In this document: piece by piece, positions 34,543 through 42,367 of the stretch
Position numbering within the stretch: position 1 is the stretch's first letter
How the letters are laid out: the number at the start of each line of letters is the position of its first letter
From: Pigmentiphaga sp. H8
Lineage (GTDB): Bacteria; Pseudomonadota; Gammaproteobacteria; Burkholderiales; Burkholderiaceae_B
Direction of reading: 5' to 3'
DNA length: 64,000 nucleotides
Assembly (NCBI RefSeq): GCF_003854895.1
Contig: NZ_CP033966.1
Coordinates: forward strand, 1,302,001 to 1,366,000
The notes under the pieces: generated by a model
What the model was told of the DNA's origin: nothing
The model's database searches: none
The model's input: only the letters and a program-made list of their open reading frames with translations
Program-made: the position numbers and the translations under genes

Positions 34543-34626
34543 ATGAACTACGCTTCCACGTATTTTTACTTTTACTTTTTTGGATTTCCAAAGCCGCTGG
34601 CGGAGGAAAGGAAGCGTCGTATCTAA
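34543..34626 (+). CDS. Tyr/Phe-rich leader peptide controlling DAHP synthase
   Basis: An ATG-to-TAA frame of 27 residues. It starts MNYASTYFYFYFFGFPKPL and ends with basic residues. Four Tyr (positions 3, 7, 9, 11) and five Phe (8, 10, 12, 13, 15) lie in the first 15 residues, encoded at 34549-34587. It precedes a strong terminator (34641-34673) and then the DAHP synthase start, the layout of pheL/pheST-type attenuators. Stalling at Tyr/Phe codons when charged tRNAs are scarce should favour the antiterminator. Too short and too biased to be a functional protein. Confidence 0.75.
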   Translation: MNYASTYFYFYFFGFPKPLAEERKRRI

Positions 34627-34656
34627 CGGATTCCTGCCCCAAAAAAGCCGCCAGCG
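34595..34656 (+). promoter_or_regulatory. antiterminator pairing of the aro leader
   Basis: CGCTGGCGG (34595-34603, overlapping the leader codons just after the Tyr/Phe run) is exactly complementary to CCGCCAGCG (34648-34656), which is the 5' arm and loop of the terminator. The two structures are therefore mutually exclusive. This is what an attenuation mechanism needs; the region-1 pairing that would favour termination was not identified. Confidence 0.6.
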
Positions 34657-34673
34657 TCCTGGCGGCTTTTTTT
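34641..34673 (+). terminator. attenuator terminator upstream of DAHP synthase
   Basis: AGCCGCCAG (34646-34654), loop CGTC, then CTGGCGGCT (34659-34667), followed by a run of seven T (34667-34673) and preceded by six A. This is a classical strong intrinsic terminator placed 73 bases before the start codon of the gene it would silence, so it acts as an attenuator. The A tract also makes it usable in the opposite direction. Confidence 0.85.
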
Positions 34674-34746
34674 GTGCCTGGACGAAACGGTGGGGCAACC
34701 CCCCAAGACATGTACACCAGACATCATTGAAATCCAGGAGAGGATC

Positions 34747-35820
34747 GTGTCCCACAACACCGACGACTTGCGCATACGAGAAATCAAGGAGCTGGCTCCG
34801 CCTTCGCACCTGATGCGCGAGTTTCCCTGCACCACCAACGTCTCGGAGACGGTCTACTCCACCCGGCAGGCGCTGCACCGCATCCTGCACGGCATGGACG
34901 ACCGCCTCGTGGTGGTGATCGGGCCGTGTTCCATCCACGACACCAAGGCCGCCCTGGAATACGCCTCCCGCCTGAAGGCCGAGCGCGACCGCTTCGCCGG
35001 CGAACTCGAGATCGTGATGCGGGTGTACTTCGAGAAGCCCCGCACCACGGTGGGCTGGAAGGGCCTGATCAACGACCCCGACCTGGACGGCAGCTTCAAC
35101 ATCAACAAGGGCCTGCGCACCGCCCGCCAGCTGCTGCTGGAGATCAACGCCCTCGGCTTGCCTGCGGGGTGTGAATATCTGGACATGATCACGCCCCAGT
35201 ACATCGCCGACCTGGTTTCCTGGGGCGCCATCGGCGCGCGCACCACGGAAAGCCAGGTCCACCGCGAACTCGCGTCCGGCCTGTCGTGTCCCGTGGGCTT
35301 CAAGAACGGGACCGACGGCAACATCCGCATCGCGGTCGACGCGATCAAGGCGGCGTCCCAGCCCCACCATTTCCTGTCGGTGACCAAGGGCGGCGTGTCG
35401 GCCATCGTGTCGACCAATGGCAACGAGGACTGCCACGTCATCCTGCGCGGCGGCAAGGCGCCCAACTATGACGCGGCCAGCGTGGAAGCCGCTGCCCAGG
35501 ACATGGCCAAGGCCGGCCTGGCCCAGCGCGTGATGATCGACGCCAGCCACGCCAACAGCAGCAAGAAGCCCGAGAACCAGCCCCAGGTGCTGGACGACGT
35601 GGCGCGCCAGATGGAAGCGGGTGACAACCGCATCATCGGCGTGATGGTGGAAAGCCATCTGGCGGCTGGCCGGCAGGACCTGGTTCCCGGCAAGCCGCTG
35701 GTCTACGGCCAGAGCATCACCGACGGCTGCATCGACTGGGATGCCTCGGTGCAGGTGCTCGAACGCCTTGCGCAGGCGGTGCAGGCGCGCCGGCTGGTGG
35801 CGACCAGCAGCGGCAAGTAG
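34747..35820 (+). CDS. aroG: 3-deoxy-7-phosphoheptulonate (DAHP) synthase, class I
   Basis: 357 residues. It condenses phosphoenolpyruvate and erythrose-4-phosphate, the first step of the shikimate pathway. Landmarks: VVIGPCSIHD, YFEKPRTTVGWKGLINDPDLDGSFNINKGL, GARTTESQVHRELASGLSCPVGFKNGTDG and MIDASHANSSKKPENQ. The start is a GTG at 34747 with AGGAG (34736-34740) correctly spaced; the family N-terminus (DDLRIREIKEL) begins just after. Choice among AroF/AroG/AroH isozymes is uncertain, but the Tyr/Phe leader points to control by both amino acids rather than by Trp. Symbol given as the usual name in this group. Confidence 0.9.
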   Translation: MSHNTDDLRIREIKELAPPSHLMREFPCTTNVSETVYSTRQALHRILHGMDDRLVVVIGPCSIHDTKAALEYASRLKAERDRFAGELEIVMRVYFEKPRTTVGWKGLINDPDLDGSFNINKGLRTARQLLLEINALGLPAGCEYLDMITPQYIADLVSWGAIGARTTESQVHRELASGLSCPVGFKNGTDGNIRIAVDAIKAASQPHHFLSVTKGGVSAIVSTNGNEDCHVILRGGKAPNYDAASVEAAAQDMAKAGLAQRVMIDASHANSSKKPENQPQVLDDVARQMEAGDNRIIGVMVESHLAAGRQDLVPGKPLVYGQSITDGCIDWDASVQVLERLAQAVQARRLVATSSGK

Positions 35821-35835
35821 CAACAGGCCCCGGGG

Positions 35836-36393
35836 CTAGCCACCCCGGGTGCGGCCCGAGCGCCACAGGACTTCCGGCGTGCCGGCGTCCTGGTTGATGG
35901 CGCGGGCCAGTACGAACAGCAGGTCCGACAGGCGGTTCAGGTATTGCCGCACCGGCGCGTGGACGGTCTCGACGCGGGCCAGCGCCACCACAGCGCGCTC
36001 GGCCCGGCGGCACACGGTGCGGGCCATGTGGGCCAGGGCCGCCGGCCGGCTCCCGCCGGGCAGCACGAATTCGCGCAGCGGCGGCAGCCGGGCGTTGTAG
36101 TCGGCCAGCAGGCCGTCCAGGTGCGCCACGCGGGCCTCCGCCAGCAGGGCCTGTCCGGGCATGCTGAGTTCTCCCCCCAGGTCGAACAGGTCGTGCTGGA
36201 TGTCCAGCAGGTCGTGCGCGATGTCCTGCGGCAAGGCTTCGGTCGCCAGCAGGCCCAGCGCGCTGTTCAGTTCGTCCACGTCGCCGATGGCTGCGATGCG
36301 CGGCGAGTCCTTGTCCACCCGCGGCCCGGTCGCCAGGCCGGTGGTGCCGTCGTCGCCGGTGCGCGTGGCGATCACGCTCAATCGATGTCCCAT
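35836..36393 (-). CDS. PduO-type cob(I)alamin adenosyltransferase
   Basis: 185 residues. N-terminal TRTGDDGTTGLATGPRVDKDSPRIAAIGDVDELNSALG is the ATP-binding P-loop-like motif of PduO-type ATR; FVLPGGSRPAALAHMARTVCRRAERAVV in the helical bundle is the second signature. It transfers the 5'-deoxyadenosyl group of ATP to Co(I) corrinoids to make adenosylcobalamin. It stands 15 bases from the convergent DAHP synthase gene and 13 from the AraC gene. No other cobalamin gene is nearby. Confidence 0.9.
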   Translation of the reverse strand: MGHRLSVIATRTGDDGTTGLATGPRVDKDSPRIAAIGDVDELNSALGLLATEALPQDIAHDLLDIQHDLFDLGGELSMPGQALLAEARVAHLDGLLADYNARLPPLREFVLPGGSRPAALAHMARTVCRRAERAVVALARVETVHAPVRQYLNRLSDLLFVLARAINQDAGTPEVLWRSGRTRGG

Positions 36394-36406
36394 GAATGCT
36401 CCATGA

Positions 36407-37183
36407 TCAGGGTGCTTCCGTCTTTTTTCTTTTCAACTGGCTGGGCGAGTAGCCGTAGAACTGCCTGAACGCGTGGGAATAGGCGCCTTCGCTGGAATAG
36501 CCCAGCTCGACGGCGATGTCGAGCATGCGGCGCCCCAGGCTGTGCAGCTCGATCGCGCGCGTCATGCGGGCATGGTTGCGCCATTGCTGGAACGACAATC
36601 CGGTCAGCTTGACGAAGATGCGCTGCATCGTCTTTTCGCTGGCCCCGGCCTGCGCCGCCCATTCCGCCAGCGTCCGGCCATCCGACGGGTCCGCTTCCAG
36701 CGCCCGGCAGATCTGGGCGATGCGCGCGTCCTCGGGAATGGGCAGGCCGGCCGCCACGCGCGGGGCCTGGCGGATCTCGTCCAGGATCACCTGGGTCTTC
36801 CAATGGCGCGATGGCGCGTCGGCGTGCGAGGTGTCCCAGCGCCCCGCGTCGAAGATCAGCTCCCGCAGCAGGGGGCTGATGCCGGTCACGGAAAAGGCCG
36901 GCTCGGCATACATGGCCGCGTCCACGTACACGCTGTGATACCGGTAGGGGCGCTCCATCAGCACCGCGTGGGGAAGGTCGGGCGGGATCCAGGCGGCGCG
37001 GCTGGGGCCGAGCCGGACCAGGTGGTGCTCGGTCTGGAGCAGCGTGGCGCCGCGTTCGGGATACAGCAGTTGTCCGCAGGCGTGCGTGTGGAGCGAGGTC
37101 TCGCCCGCCTGGCCTTCGCGCACGACGACGCACAGCGGCTCGCCCGCCATGTCCACGGGCAGGAGTACGGGCAGCGGATTCAT
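36407..37183 (-). CDS. AraC-family transcriptional regulator with N-terminal cupin
   Basis: 258 residues from ATG 37183. An N-terminal sensor cupin (ETSLHTHACGQLLYPERGATLLQTEHHLVRLGPSRAAWIPPDLPHAVLM) is followed by a double helix-turn-helix DNA-binding domain (TLAEWAAQAGASEKTMQRIFVKLTGLSFQQWRNHARM... DIAVELGYSSEGAYSHAFRQFYGYSPSQLKRKK). Divergent from the Bug / molybdoenzyme transcript, which it probably controls. An inverted repeat ACTG...CAGT lies in the gap (37204-37223). Confidence 0.87.
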   Translation of the reverse strand: MNPLPVLLPVDMAGEPLCVVVREGQAGETSLHTHACGQLLYPERGATLLQTEHHLVRLGPSRAAWIPPDLPHAVLMERPYRYHSVYVDAAMYAEPAFSVTGISPLLRELIFDAGRWDTSHADAPSRHWKTQVILDEIRQAPRVAAGLPIPEDARIAQICRALEADPSDGRTLAEWAAQAGASEKTMQRIFVKLTGLSFQQWRNHARMTRAIELHSLGRRMLDIAVELGYSSEGAYSHAFRQFYGYSPSQLKRKKTEAP

Positions 37184-37203
37184 GTGTCGGTTCTTCGTCG
37201 AAA

Positions 37204-37223
37204 ACTGACGGTTTCTCGCCAGT
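37204..37223. promoter_or_regulatory. candidate operator between AraC and Bug genes
   Basis: ACTGACG (37204-37210) and CGCCAGT (37217-37223) form an inverted repeat with one mismatch and a 6-base spacer, 21 bases upstream of the AraC start and 51 bases before the Bug start. Position fits control of both divergent transcripts. Weak evidence because AraC proteins usually bind direct repeats. Confidence 0.3.
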
Positions 37224-37273
37224 GGAGGAGGCGGGCGATTCCTATAGTGCCGGCAATACCACGGAGGAACGTC

Positions 37274-38257
37274 ATGTTGAAAATCACTCGCCGGCGGTTG
37301 GGCGCGGCCTTGGCCGTCGCGGGGGTCGTCTGGAGCGCGGCCGGCTACGCGCAACGCTATCCGGAAAAGCCTATCACTATCGTGGTCGCCTATCCACCGG
37401 GCAGCGACACCGACGTCATGGCGCGCCTCTATGCCGAGAAGCTCGCGCCCCGGGCCGGGCAGCCCGTGCTGGTGGTCAACCGCGCGGGCGCGTCGGGCAT
37501 GCTGGGCAGCAGCCACGTGGCGCATGCGGCGCCGGACGGTTATACCCTGTTGTTCGCGCCCTCGACCTTCGCCACGGCGCCGCTGGTGCTCAAGCAGGCC
37601 GGCGCCGCCGGCTACGATCCCGTGGCGGACTTCAAGCCGGTCATTCAGATGACGACGTCGTCGCTGCTGCTGGTCGCCCATCCCGGTTCGGGCTTCAGGA
37701 AGCTGGGCGACATCGTCGACGCCTCCCGCCGCGGCCAGCGGATCTCCTACGGCACCTCGGGATCCGGATCGCCCATGCACATCGTGGGCGAATGGCTGAA
37801 CCGGTCGGCGGGGACGGGATTGCAGCACATTCCGTACAAGGGCGTCGCGCCGTCGGTGACGGACGTCGTGGCGGGCCACATTCCGGTCGCCCTTGTGACG
37901 ATCGGGCCGGTCAGGCAGTATCTCAAGGCCGGCAAGCTGACGGCGATCGCGGTGGCGGATCCCGACCGCACGCCGTTCCTGCCGGAAGTGCCGTCCATCG
38001 CCGAATCCGGGTATCCCGACGTGCGCCTGCGCGCCTGGAACGCGTTCTTCGCGCCGGCGGGCACGCCGGCGCCGGTGGTGGCGTGGCTGAACGACAAGCT
38101 GGGGCAGGTGCTGGCGCTGCCCGAAGTGGGGGAGGCGCTGGCGGCGTTGTCGGCGGTGCCGGCAGGAGGCTCGCCCGGCAAGCTCGGGGCGCAGGTGGCC
38201 GCCGACTACCGGCAACTGGGGCGGCTGATCGACGAATTGAAGATCCAGGCCGATTGA
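37274..38257 (+). CDS. Bug-type (TTT) periplasmic solute-binding protein
   Basis: 327 residues, ATG 37274 after GGAGGAAC. Signal peptide LKITRRRLGAALAVAGVVWSAAGYAQ begins with an RRR motif, then RYPEKPITIVVAYPPGSDTDVMARL, APDGYTLLFAPS and IPYKGVAPSVTDVVAGHIPVAL. The canonical glycine loop reads YPPGSDTD. It lies 35 bases before the molybdoenzyme gene, so both are probably expressed together: the Bug protein would capture a sulfoxide, N-oxide or related acid for the reductase. No membrane transporter genes are adjacent. Confidence 0.9.
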   Translation: MLKITRRRLGAALAVAGVVWSAAGYAQRYPEKPITIVVAYPPGSDTDVMARLYAEKLAPRAGQPVLVVNRAGASGMLGSSHVAHAAPDGYTLLFAPSTFATAPLVLKQAGAAGYDPVADFKPVIQMTTSSLLLVAHPGSGFRKLGDIVDASRRGQRISYGTSGSGSPMHIVGEWLNRSAGTGLQHIPYKGVAPSVTDVVAGHIPVALVTIGPVRQYLKAGKLTAIAVADPDRTPFLPEVPSIAESGYPDVRLRAWNAFFAPAGTPAPVVAWLNDKLGQVLALPEVGEALAALSAVPAGGSPGKLGAQVAADYRQLGRLIDELKIQAD

Positions 38258-38292
38258 CGGCCGGCGATCGTTCCATCTTTCCAGGAGGCCTT

Positions 38293-40596
38293 GTGGCGAC
38301 CCGAACCACCCAGACCGCTTCGCACTGGGGCGTCTACGACGTCGTGACCGACGAGCAAGGCGCCATCGTCGATACCGTGCCGTTCCATGCGGACCCGTAT
38401 CCGGCCAGCTTCGTGCGGGGCCTGCCGGAAATCGTGCGGGGGCCGCTGCGGATCGACCAGCCCTACGTGCGGGCCGGCTACCTGCGCCACCGCAACGGCC
38501 AGGGGCGCGGCGGCGACGCGTTCGTGCCGGTCGGCTGGGACCAGGCCCTGGGCCTGGTCGCCGACGAACTGGCCCGGATCAAGTCCGAGCACGGCAACGA
38601 GGCGATCTACGGCGGTTCGTATGGCTGGGCCAGCGCCGGCCGGCTGCACCACGGACCCAGCGTGCTCAAGCGTTTTCTGGGGCTGCACGGCGGCTACGTG
38701 GACAAGCGCGGCAACCACAGCTTCGGAGCCGCGCTGGGCATCATGCCCTATGTCCTGGGGCGCTCGGACATCACCAATCTCGTGGCATCGTGGCCGGAGG
38801 TCATGGCCTCGACCGAACTGATGGTGATGTTCGGCGGCGCCGCCCTGAAGAACACGCAGCTCGATCCCGGCGGCGCGGTGGTGCACGACAACCCTGACTG
38901 GTACCGGAGTACCGGAAGCGGCGGGCCATTGTTCGTGACCATCAGTCCCTCGCGCGCGGACCAGCCGCCCGCGTCCCGCTCGGAGTGGATGCCCATCCGG
39001 CCCCATACCGATACCGCGATGATGCTGGGCATCGCCCATACGCTGGCCTCGGAAGGCTTGCACGACCGGGAGTTCCTGGCGCGCCATTGCGAAGGCTACG
39101 AGCGTTTCGAAGCCTATCTGCTGGGCCGCGAGGGCGGACTGCCCCGCAGCGCCGACTGGGCGGCGGCCATCACCGGCGTGCCGGCCGGCGACATCCGCGC
39201 GCTGGCCCGTAGGATGGCGGCCAGCCGCACGATGGTGAACCTGAGCTGGTCGGTGCAGCGCGCCGATCATGGCGAGCAGCCGGTGTGGATGCTGGTCACC
39301 CTGGCCGCGATGCTGGGGCAGATCGGGCTGCCCGGCGGCGGTTTCAGCATCGGCTTCGGCGCGGTCAACGGCATGATGGCGCCGCGCGTCGAGGGCATGC
39401 CGCGCCCGACGCTGCCGCTCGGGCCCAACGCGGTCAAGACCTATGTGCCGGTGGGCCGCATCGCCGACATGCTGCTGCACCCCGGCAAGCAGATCGAATG
39501 TTTCGGCCGGGCCATCACCTTTCCGGACATCCGCCTGGTCTATTCCATAGGCGGCAACCCCTTCCATCACAACACCAACCTGAACCGCTTCCTGCGCGCC
39601 TGGCAAGCGCCGGAAACGGTCATCGTCCACGAACCTTGGTGGAATCCCGCCGCCCGGCATGCCGACATCGTGCTGCCGGCGACCACCACCATGGAGCGCA
39701 ACGACATCCTGGCGCACGAGAACTCCCCGTACTGGCTGGCCATGCGGCAGGTGATCCCGCCGGTGGGGCAGGCGCGCAACGACTTCGACATCCTGGCCGA
39801 GGTCGCCGGACGCCTGGGTTTCGAGGCGGCCTATACCGAAGGGCGCGACGAGATGGGCTGGCTGCGCCACATGTACGCGGTCGCGGCCGCCAAGGCGCGG
39901 GAGTCGGGCTACGCGCCGCCGGAATTCGACGCGTTCTGGCGGGCGGGGCAGTTCGCCTTTCCCCAGCCCGAGACCGGCTGCGTCCTGCTGGACGATTTCC
40001 GGCGCGACCCCGAGGGCCATCCGCTCGCCACGCCGTCGGGCAGGATAGAGCTCCATTCGCGCACGATCGAAGGCTATGGCTACGCGGATTGCCCGGCCCA
40101 TCCCGCGTGGCTGGAACCGGCCGAATGGCTGGGCGGCGCGCAGGCCGCGCGCTATCCGCTGCACCTCCTGTCCAACCAGCCGGCTACCCGGCTGCACAGC
40201 CAGCTCGATCCGGCGCAGGCCAGCCGCGCGAGCAAGGTCGCCGGGCGCGAGCCCATCTCCCTGCATCCCGACGACGCGGCGGCGCGGGGCATCCGGGAAG
40301 GCGATGTGGTCCGCGTGTTCAACGACCGCGGGGCCTTCCTGGCGGGGGCCGTGCTGGCCGGGCACCTGATGCCGGGCGTTGCCCAGATCGCCACCGGTGC
40401 CTGGTACGACCCGCTGCAGGGCGGCGAGTCCGGTTCGCTGGACAAGCACGGCAATCCGAACATGGTGACGCTCGACAAGGGCACCTCGAGCCTGGCGCAG
40501 GGTTCGATGGCGCAGACCGCGCTGGTCGAGGTCGAGCGTTTCGACGACGCGCCGCCGGTCACGGCTTTCGTGCCGCCGGCGGTGCGGCGGGCCTGA
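38293..40596 (+). CDS. molybdopterin-dependent oxidoreductase, BisC/TorZ/DMSO reductase type
   Basis: 767 residues, GTG start with AGGAGG nearby. It belongs to the DMSO reductase family bound to bis-MGD. Tyr110-Gly-Trp112 (GGSYGWASAGRLH) and Ser143 (GNHSFGAA) are 33 residues apart, the spacing of Tyr114 and the molybdenum ligand Ser147 in Rhodobacter DMSO reductase. There is no N-terminal FeS motif and no Tat signal, so it resembles cytoplasmic BisC, which reduces biotin or methionine sulfoxide. The C-terminal cofactor-binding domain includes LHLLSNQPATRLHSQLD and LHPDDAAARGIREGDVVRVFNDRG. Substrate unknown. Confidence 0.87.
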   Translation: MATRTTQTASHWGVYDVVTDEQGAIVDTVPFHADPYPASFVRGLPEIVRGPLRIDQPYVRAGYLRHRNGQGRGGDAFVPVGWDQALGLVADELARIKSEHGNEAIYGGSYGWASAGRLHHGPSVLKRFLGLHGGYVDKRGNHSFGAALGIMPYVLGRSDITNLVASWPEVMASTELMVMFGGAALKNTQLDPGGAVVHDNPDWYRSTGSGGPLFVTISPSRADQPPASRSEWMPIRPHTDTAMMLGIAHTLASEGLHDREFLARHCEGYERFEAYLLGREGGLPRSADWAAAITGVPAGDIRALARRMAASRTMVNLSWSVQRADHGEQPVWMLVTLAAMLGQIGLPGGGFSIGFGAVNGMMAPRVEGMPRPTLPLGPNAVKTYVPVGRIADMLLHPGKQIECFGRAITFPDIRLVYSIGGNPFHHNTNLNRFLRAWQAPETVIVHEPWWNPAARHADIVLPATTTMERNDILAHENSPYWLAMRQVIPPVGQARNDFDILAEVAGRLGFEAAYTEGRDEMGWLRHMYAVAAAKARESGYAPPEFDAFWRAGQFAFPQPETGCVLLDDFRRDPEGHPLATPSGRIELHSRTIEGYGYADCPAHPAWLEPAEWLGGAQAARYPLHLLSNQPATRLHSQLDPAQASRASKVAGREPISLHPDDAAARGIREGDVVRVFNDRGAFLAGAVLAGHLMPGVAQIATGAWYDPLQGGESGSLDKHGNPNMVTLDKGTSSLAQGSMAQTALVEVERFDDAPPVTAFVPPAVRRA

Positions 40597-40650
40597 TCGG
40601 GGCCGGGGCAGGGCGTAGAATCGGGGGATCCACCCTTAGGCTGTCGATTC

Positions 40651-42069
40651 ATGAATGCCCCCGCTTTAGCCCCCTCCCTGCGCCGTCCGGTGCCCCAGGC
40701 CTGTCTCGATGCGCTGGCCGCCCGTTTCGGCGACCGCCTGTCGCTGAACGCGTCCGTGCGGGAACACCACGGCCGCGACGAATCCCCCTATCCGGCCGTG
40801 CCGCCCGACGCCGTGGTGTTCGCCGAGAGCACCGATGACGTGGTGGCGGCGGTCCAGGCCTGCGCCGCGCATGGCGTGCCGCTGATCGCCTACGGGTCGG
40901 GTTCGTCGCTGGAAGGGCATGTGCTGGCGATCGAAGGTGGTATCACGCTGGACGTGTCCCGCATGAACCGGGTCCTGTCGGTCAATCCCGACGACCTGAC
41001 CGTTACCGTGCAGGCCGGCGTCACGCGCAAGCAGCTCAACAACGAGATCCGCGATACCGGACTGTTCTTCCCCATCGACCCCGGCGCGGACGCTTCGCTG
41101 GGCGGCATGGCCGCCACGCGGGCGTCCGGGACCAACGCGGTGCGCTACGGCACCATGCGCGACAACATCGTGTCCCTGACGGTGGTCACGGCCCAGGGCA
41201 AGGTCATCCGCACGGCTCGGCGCGCCAAGAAGTCCTCGGCCGGCTACGACCTGACCCGCCTTTTCATCGGCAGCGAAGGCACGCTCGGCATCATCACCGA
41301 GGTCACGGTACGCCTGTATCCCCAGCCCGAGGCGGTCTCGGCGGCGGTCTGCAACTTCCCCAGCGTGGACGCGGCCGTGGCGGCGGTCATCCAGACCATA
41401 CAGATGGGCGTCCCGGTCGCCCGGGTCGAACTGCTGGACACCGCCACCGTCCGCGCGCTGAATCTCTACAGCAAGCTGACCCTGCGCGAGACGCCGCTGC
41501 TGCTGTTCGAGTTCCACGGCAGCCCGGCGGGGGTCGAAGAGCAGGCCACGACGGTGCAGGAGATCACGCGCGAGCACGGCGGCATGGATTTCGAATGGGC
41601 CGTGCATCCCGAGGACCGCAACCGCCTCTGGGCGGCGCGCCACAATGCGTATTTCGCGACCCTGCAATTGCGTCCCGGTGCCCGCGCCTCCAGCACCGAC
41701 GTCTGCGTGCCGATTTCCCGGCTGGCCGACTGCATCCGGGAAACCAACGCCGACCTGGCCCAGGCCAGCTTCCCGACCTGCGTGGTCGGACACGTGGGCG
41801 ACGGCAACTTCCACGTGCAGATGCTGCTGGACCCGGACAGCCAGGCCGAATGGGCCGAAGCCGAGACCATCAACCGCCGCATGGTCCGGCGCGCGCTGGA
41901 CATGGACGGCACCTGCACCGGCGAACACGGGGTGGGCCTGCACAAGATGCAGTTCCTGGCCGAGGAACATGGCGAGGACGCGCTGGCGCTGATGCGGCAG
42001 GTGAAGCAGGCCTTCGACCCTTTGAATATCCTCAATCCCGGGAAGATATTGCCCCCCCCTACGCGCTGA
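40651..42069 (+). CDS. FAD-linked D-2-hydroxyacid dehydrogenase (D-lactate dehydrogenase, cytochrome type)
   Basis: 472 residues. The FAD-binding PCMH domain has LIAYGSGSSLEGHVLAIEGG and GADASLGGMAATRASGTNAVRYGTMRDN; the C-terminal catalytic domain has GHVGDGNFHVQML (His metal ligands) and TGEHGVGLHKMQF. It is closer to human LDHD than to GlcD, which follows 300 bases later. It oxidises D-lactate or other D-2-hydroxy acids and passes electrons to the respiratory chain. It may be a separate unit from glcDEF, since a repeat-rich gap lies between. Confidence 0.88.
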   Translation: MNAPALAPSLRRPVPQACLDALAARFGDRLSLNASVREHHGRDESPYPAVPPDAVVFAESTDDVVAAVQACAAHGVPLIAYGSGSSLEGHVLAIEGGITLDVSRMNRVLSVNPDDLTVTVQAGVTRKQLNNEIRDTGLFFPIDPGADASLGGMAATRASGTNAVRYGTMRDNIVSLTVVTAQGKVIRTARRAKKSSAGYDLTRLFIGSEGTLGIITEVTVRLYPQPEAVSAAVCNFPSVDAAVAAVIQTIQMGVPVARVELLDTATVRALNLYSKLTLRETPLLLFEFHGSPAGVEEQATTVQEITREHGGMDFEWAVHPEDRNRLWAARHNAYFATLQLRPGARASSTDVCVPISRLADCIRETNADLAQASFPTCVVGHVGDGNFHVQMLLDPDSQAEWAEAETINRRMVRRALDMDGTCTGEHGVGLHKMQFLAEEHGEDALALMRQVKQAFDPLNILNPGKILPPPTR

Positions 42070-42096
42070 CGCGCGCCCCCCAGGGGGCCGACGGCG

Positions 42097-42120
42097 GTGG
42101 ACCGGCGGAGCCGGATCCAC
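42097..42120. repeat. dispersed palindrome, copy 2
   Basis: GTGGACCGGC / GGA / GCCGGATCCAC. It shares the core GGACCGGC...GCCGGATCC with the other copies but in inverted arm order (extra T on the right). Confidence 0.5.
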
Positions 42121-42187
42121 CGTGTCGTGGTCTGGGTGGGGTTGTCTTGGTGCGGAGCACCGCATTCTTGCTTTGATCCTGGGCGCT

Positions 42188-42211
42188 GCGGATCCGGCTT
42201 TGCCGGTCCGC
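42188..42211. repeat. dispersed palindrome, copy 3
   Basis: GCGGATCCGGC / TTT / GCCGGTCCGC. Identical to the copy at 1081-1104 except for the three loop bases. Outer bases GGCGCT and AGCGCC extend the stem (42182-42218). Confidence 0.6.
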
Positions 42212-42367
42212 CAGCGCCGCCCCAAGGCGGGTCCCGGCCCCCTTGGGGGGCTGCCGCGTAGCGGCTGGGGGCCCACCACTCTGGGCGCCCGAAGGGCGTA
42301 GGGGGGGGTAATCCCACTATTGGGGAAAGCGGGGGCAGGCTATCTTCAGAAGTTACTGGAGATGTGC

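Larger units (their letters stand above)
42070..42367. repeat. repeat-rich intergenic region
   Basis: 298 bases without a gene, dense in GC-rich palindromes. Visible: CCCCCCAGGGGG-like blocks near 42075-42090, the palindromes at 42097-42120 and 42188-42211 (the latter with a further GGCGCT/AGCGCC outer stem, 42182-42218), and a GGCCCCCTTGGGGGGC-like block near 42235. I see no coding potential and no convincing promoter except close to glcD. Confidence 0.6.

Noticed and set aside
38206..40449. A 747-codon minus-strand frame opposite the molybdoenzyme gene.
   Set aside because: Arg/Gly/His-rich antisense shadow with no motif; the plus-strand gene has full DMSO-reductase family signatures.
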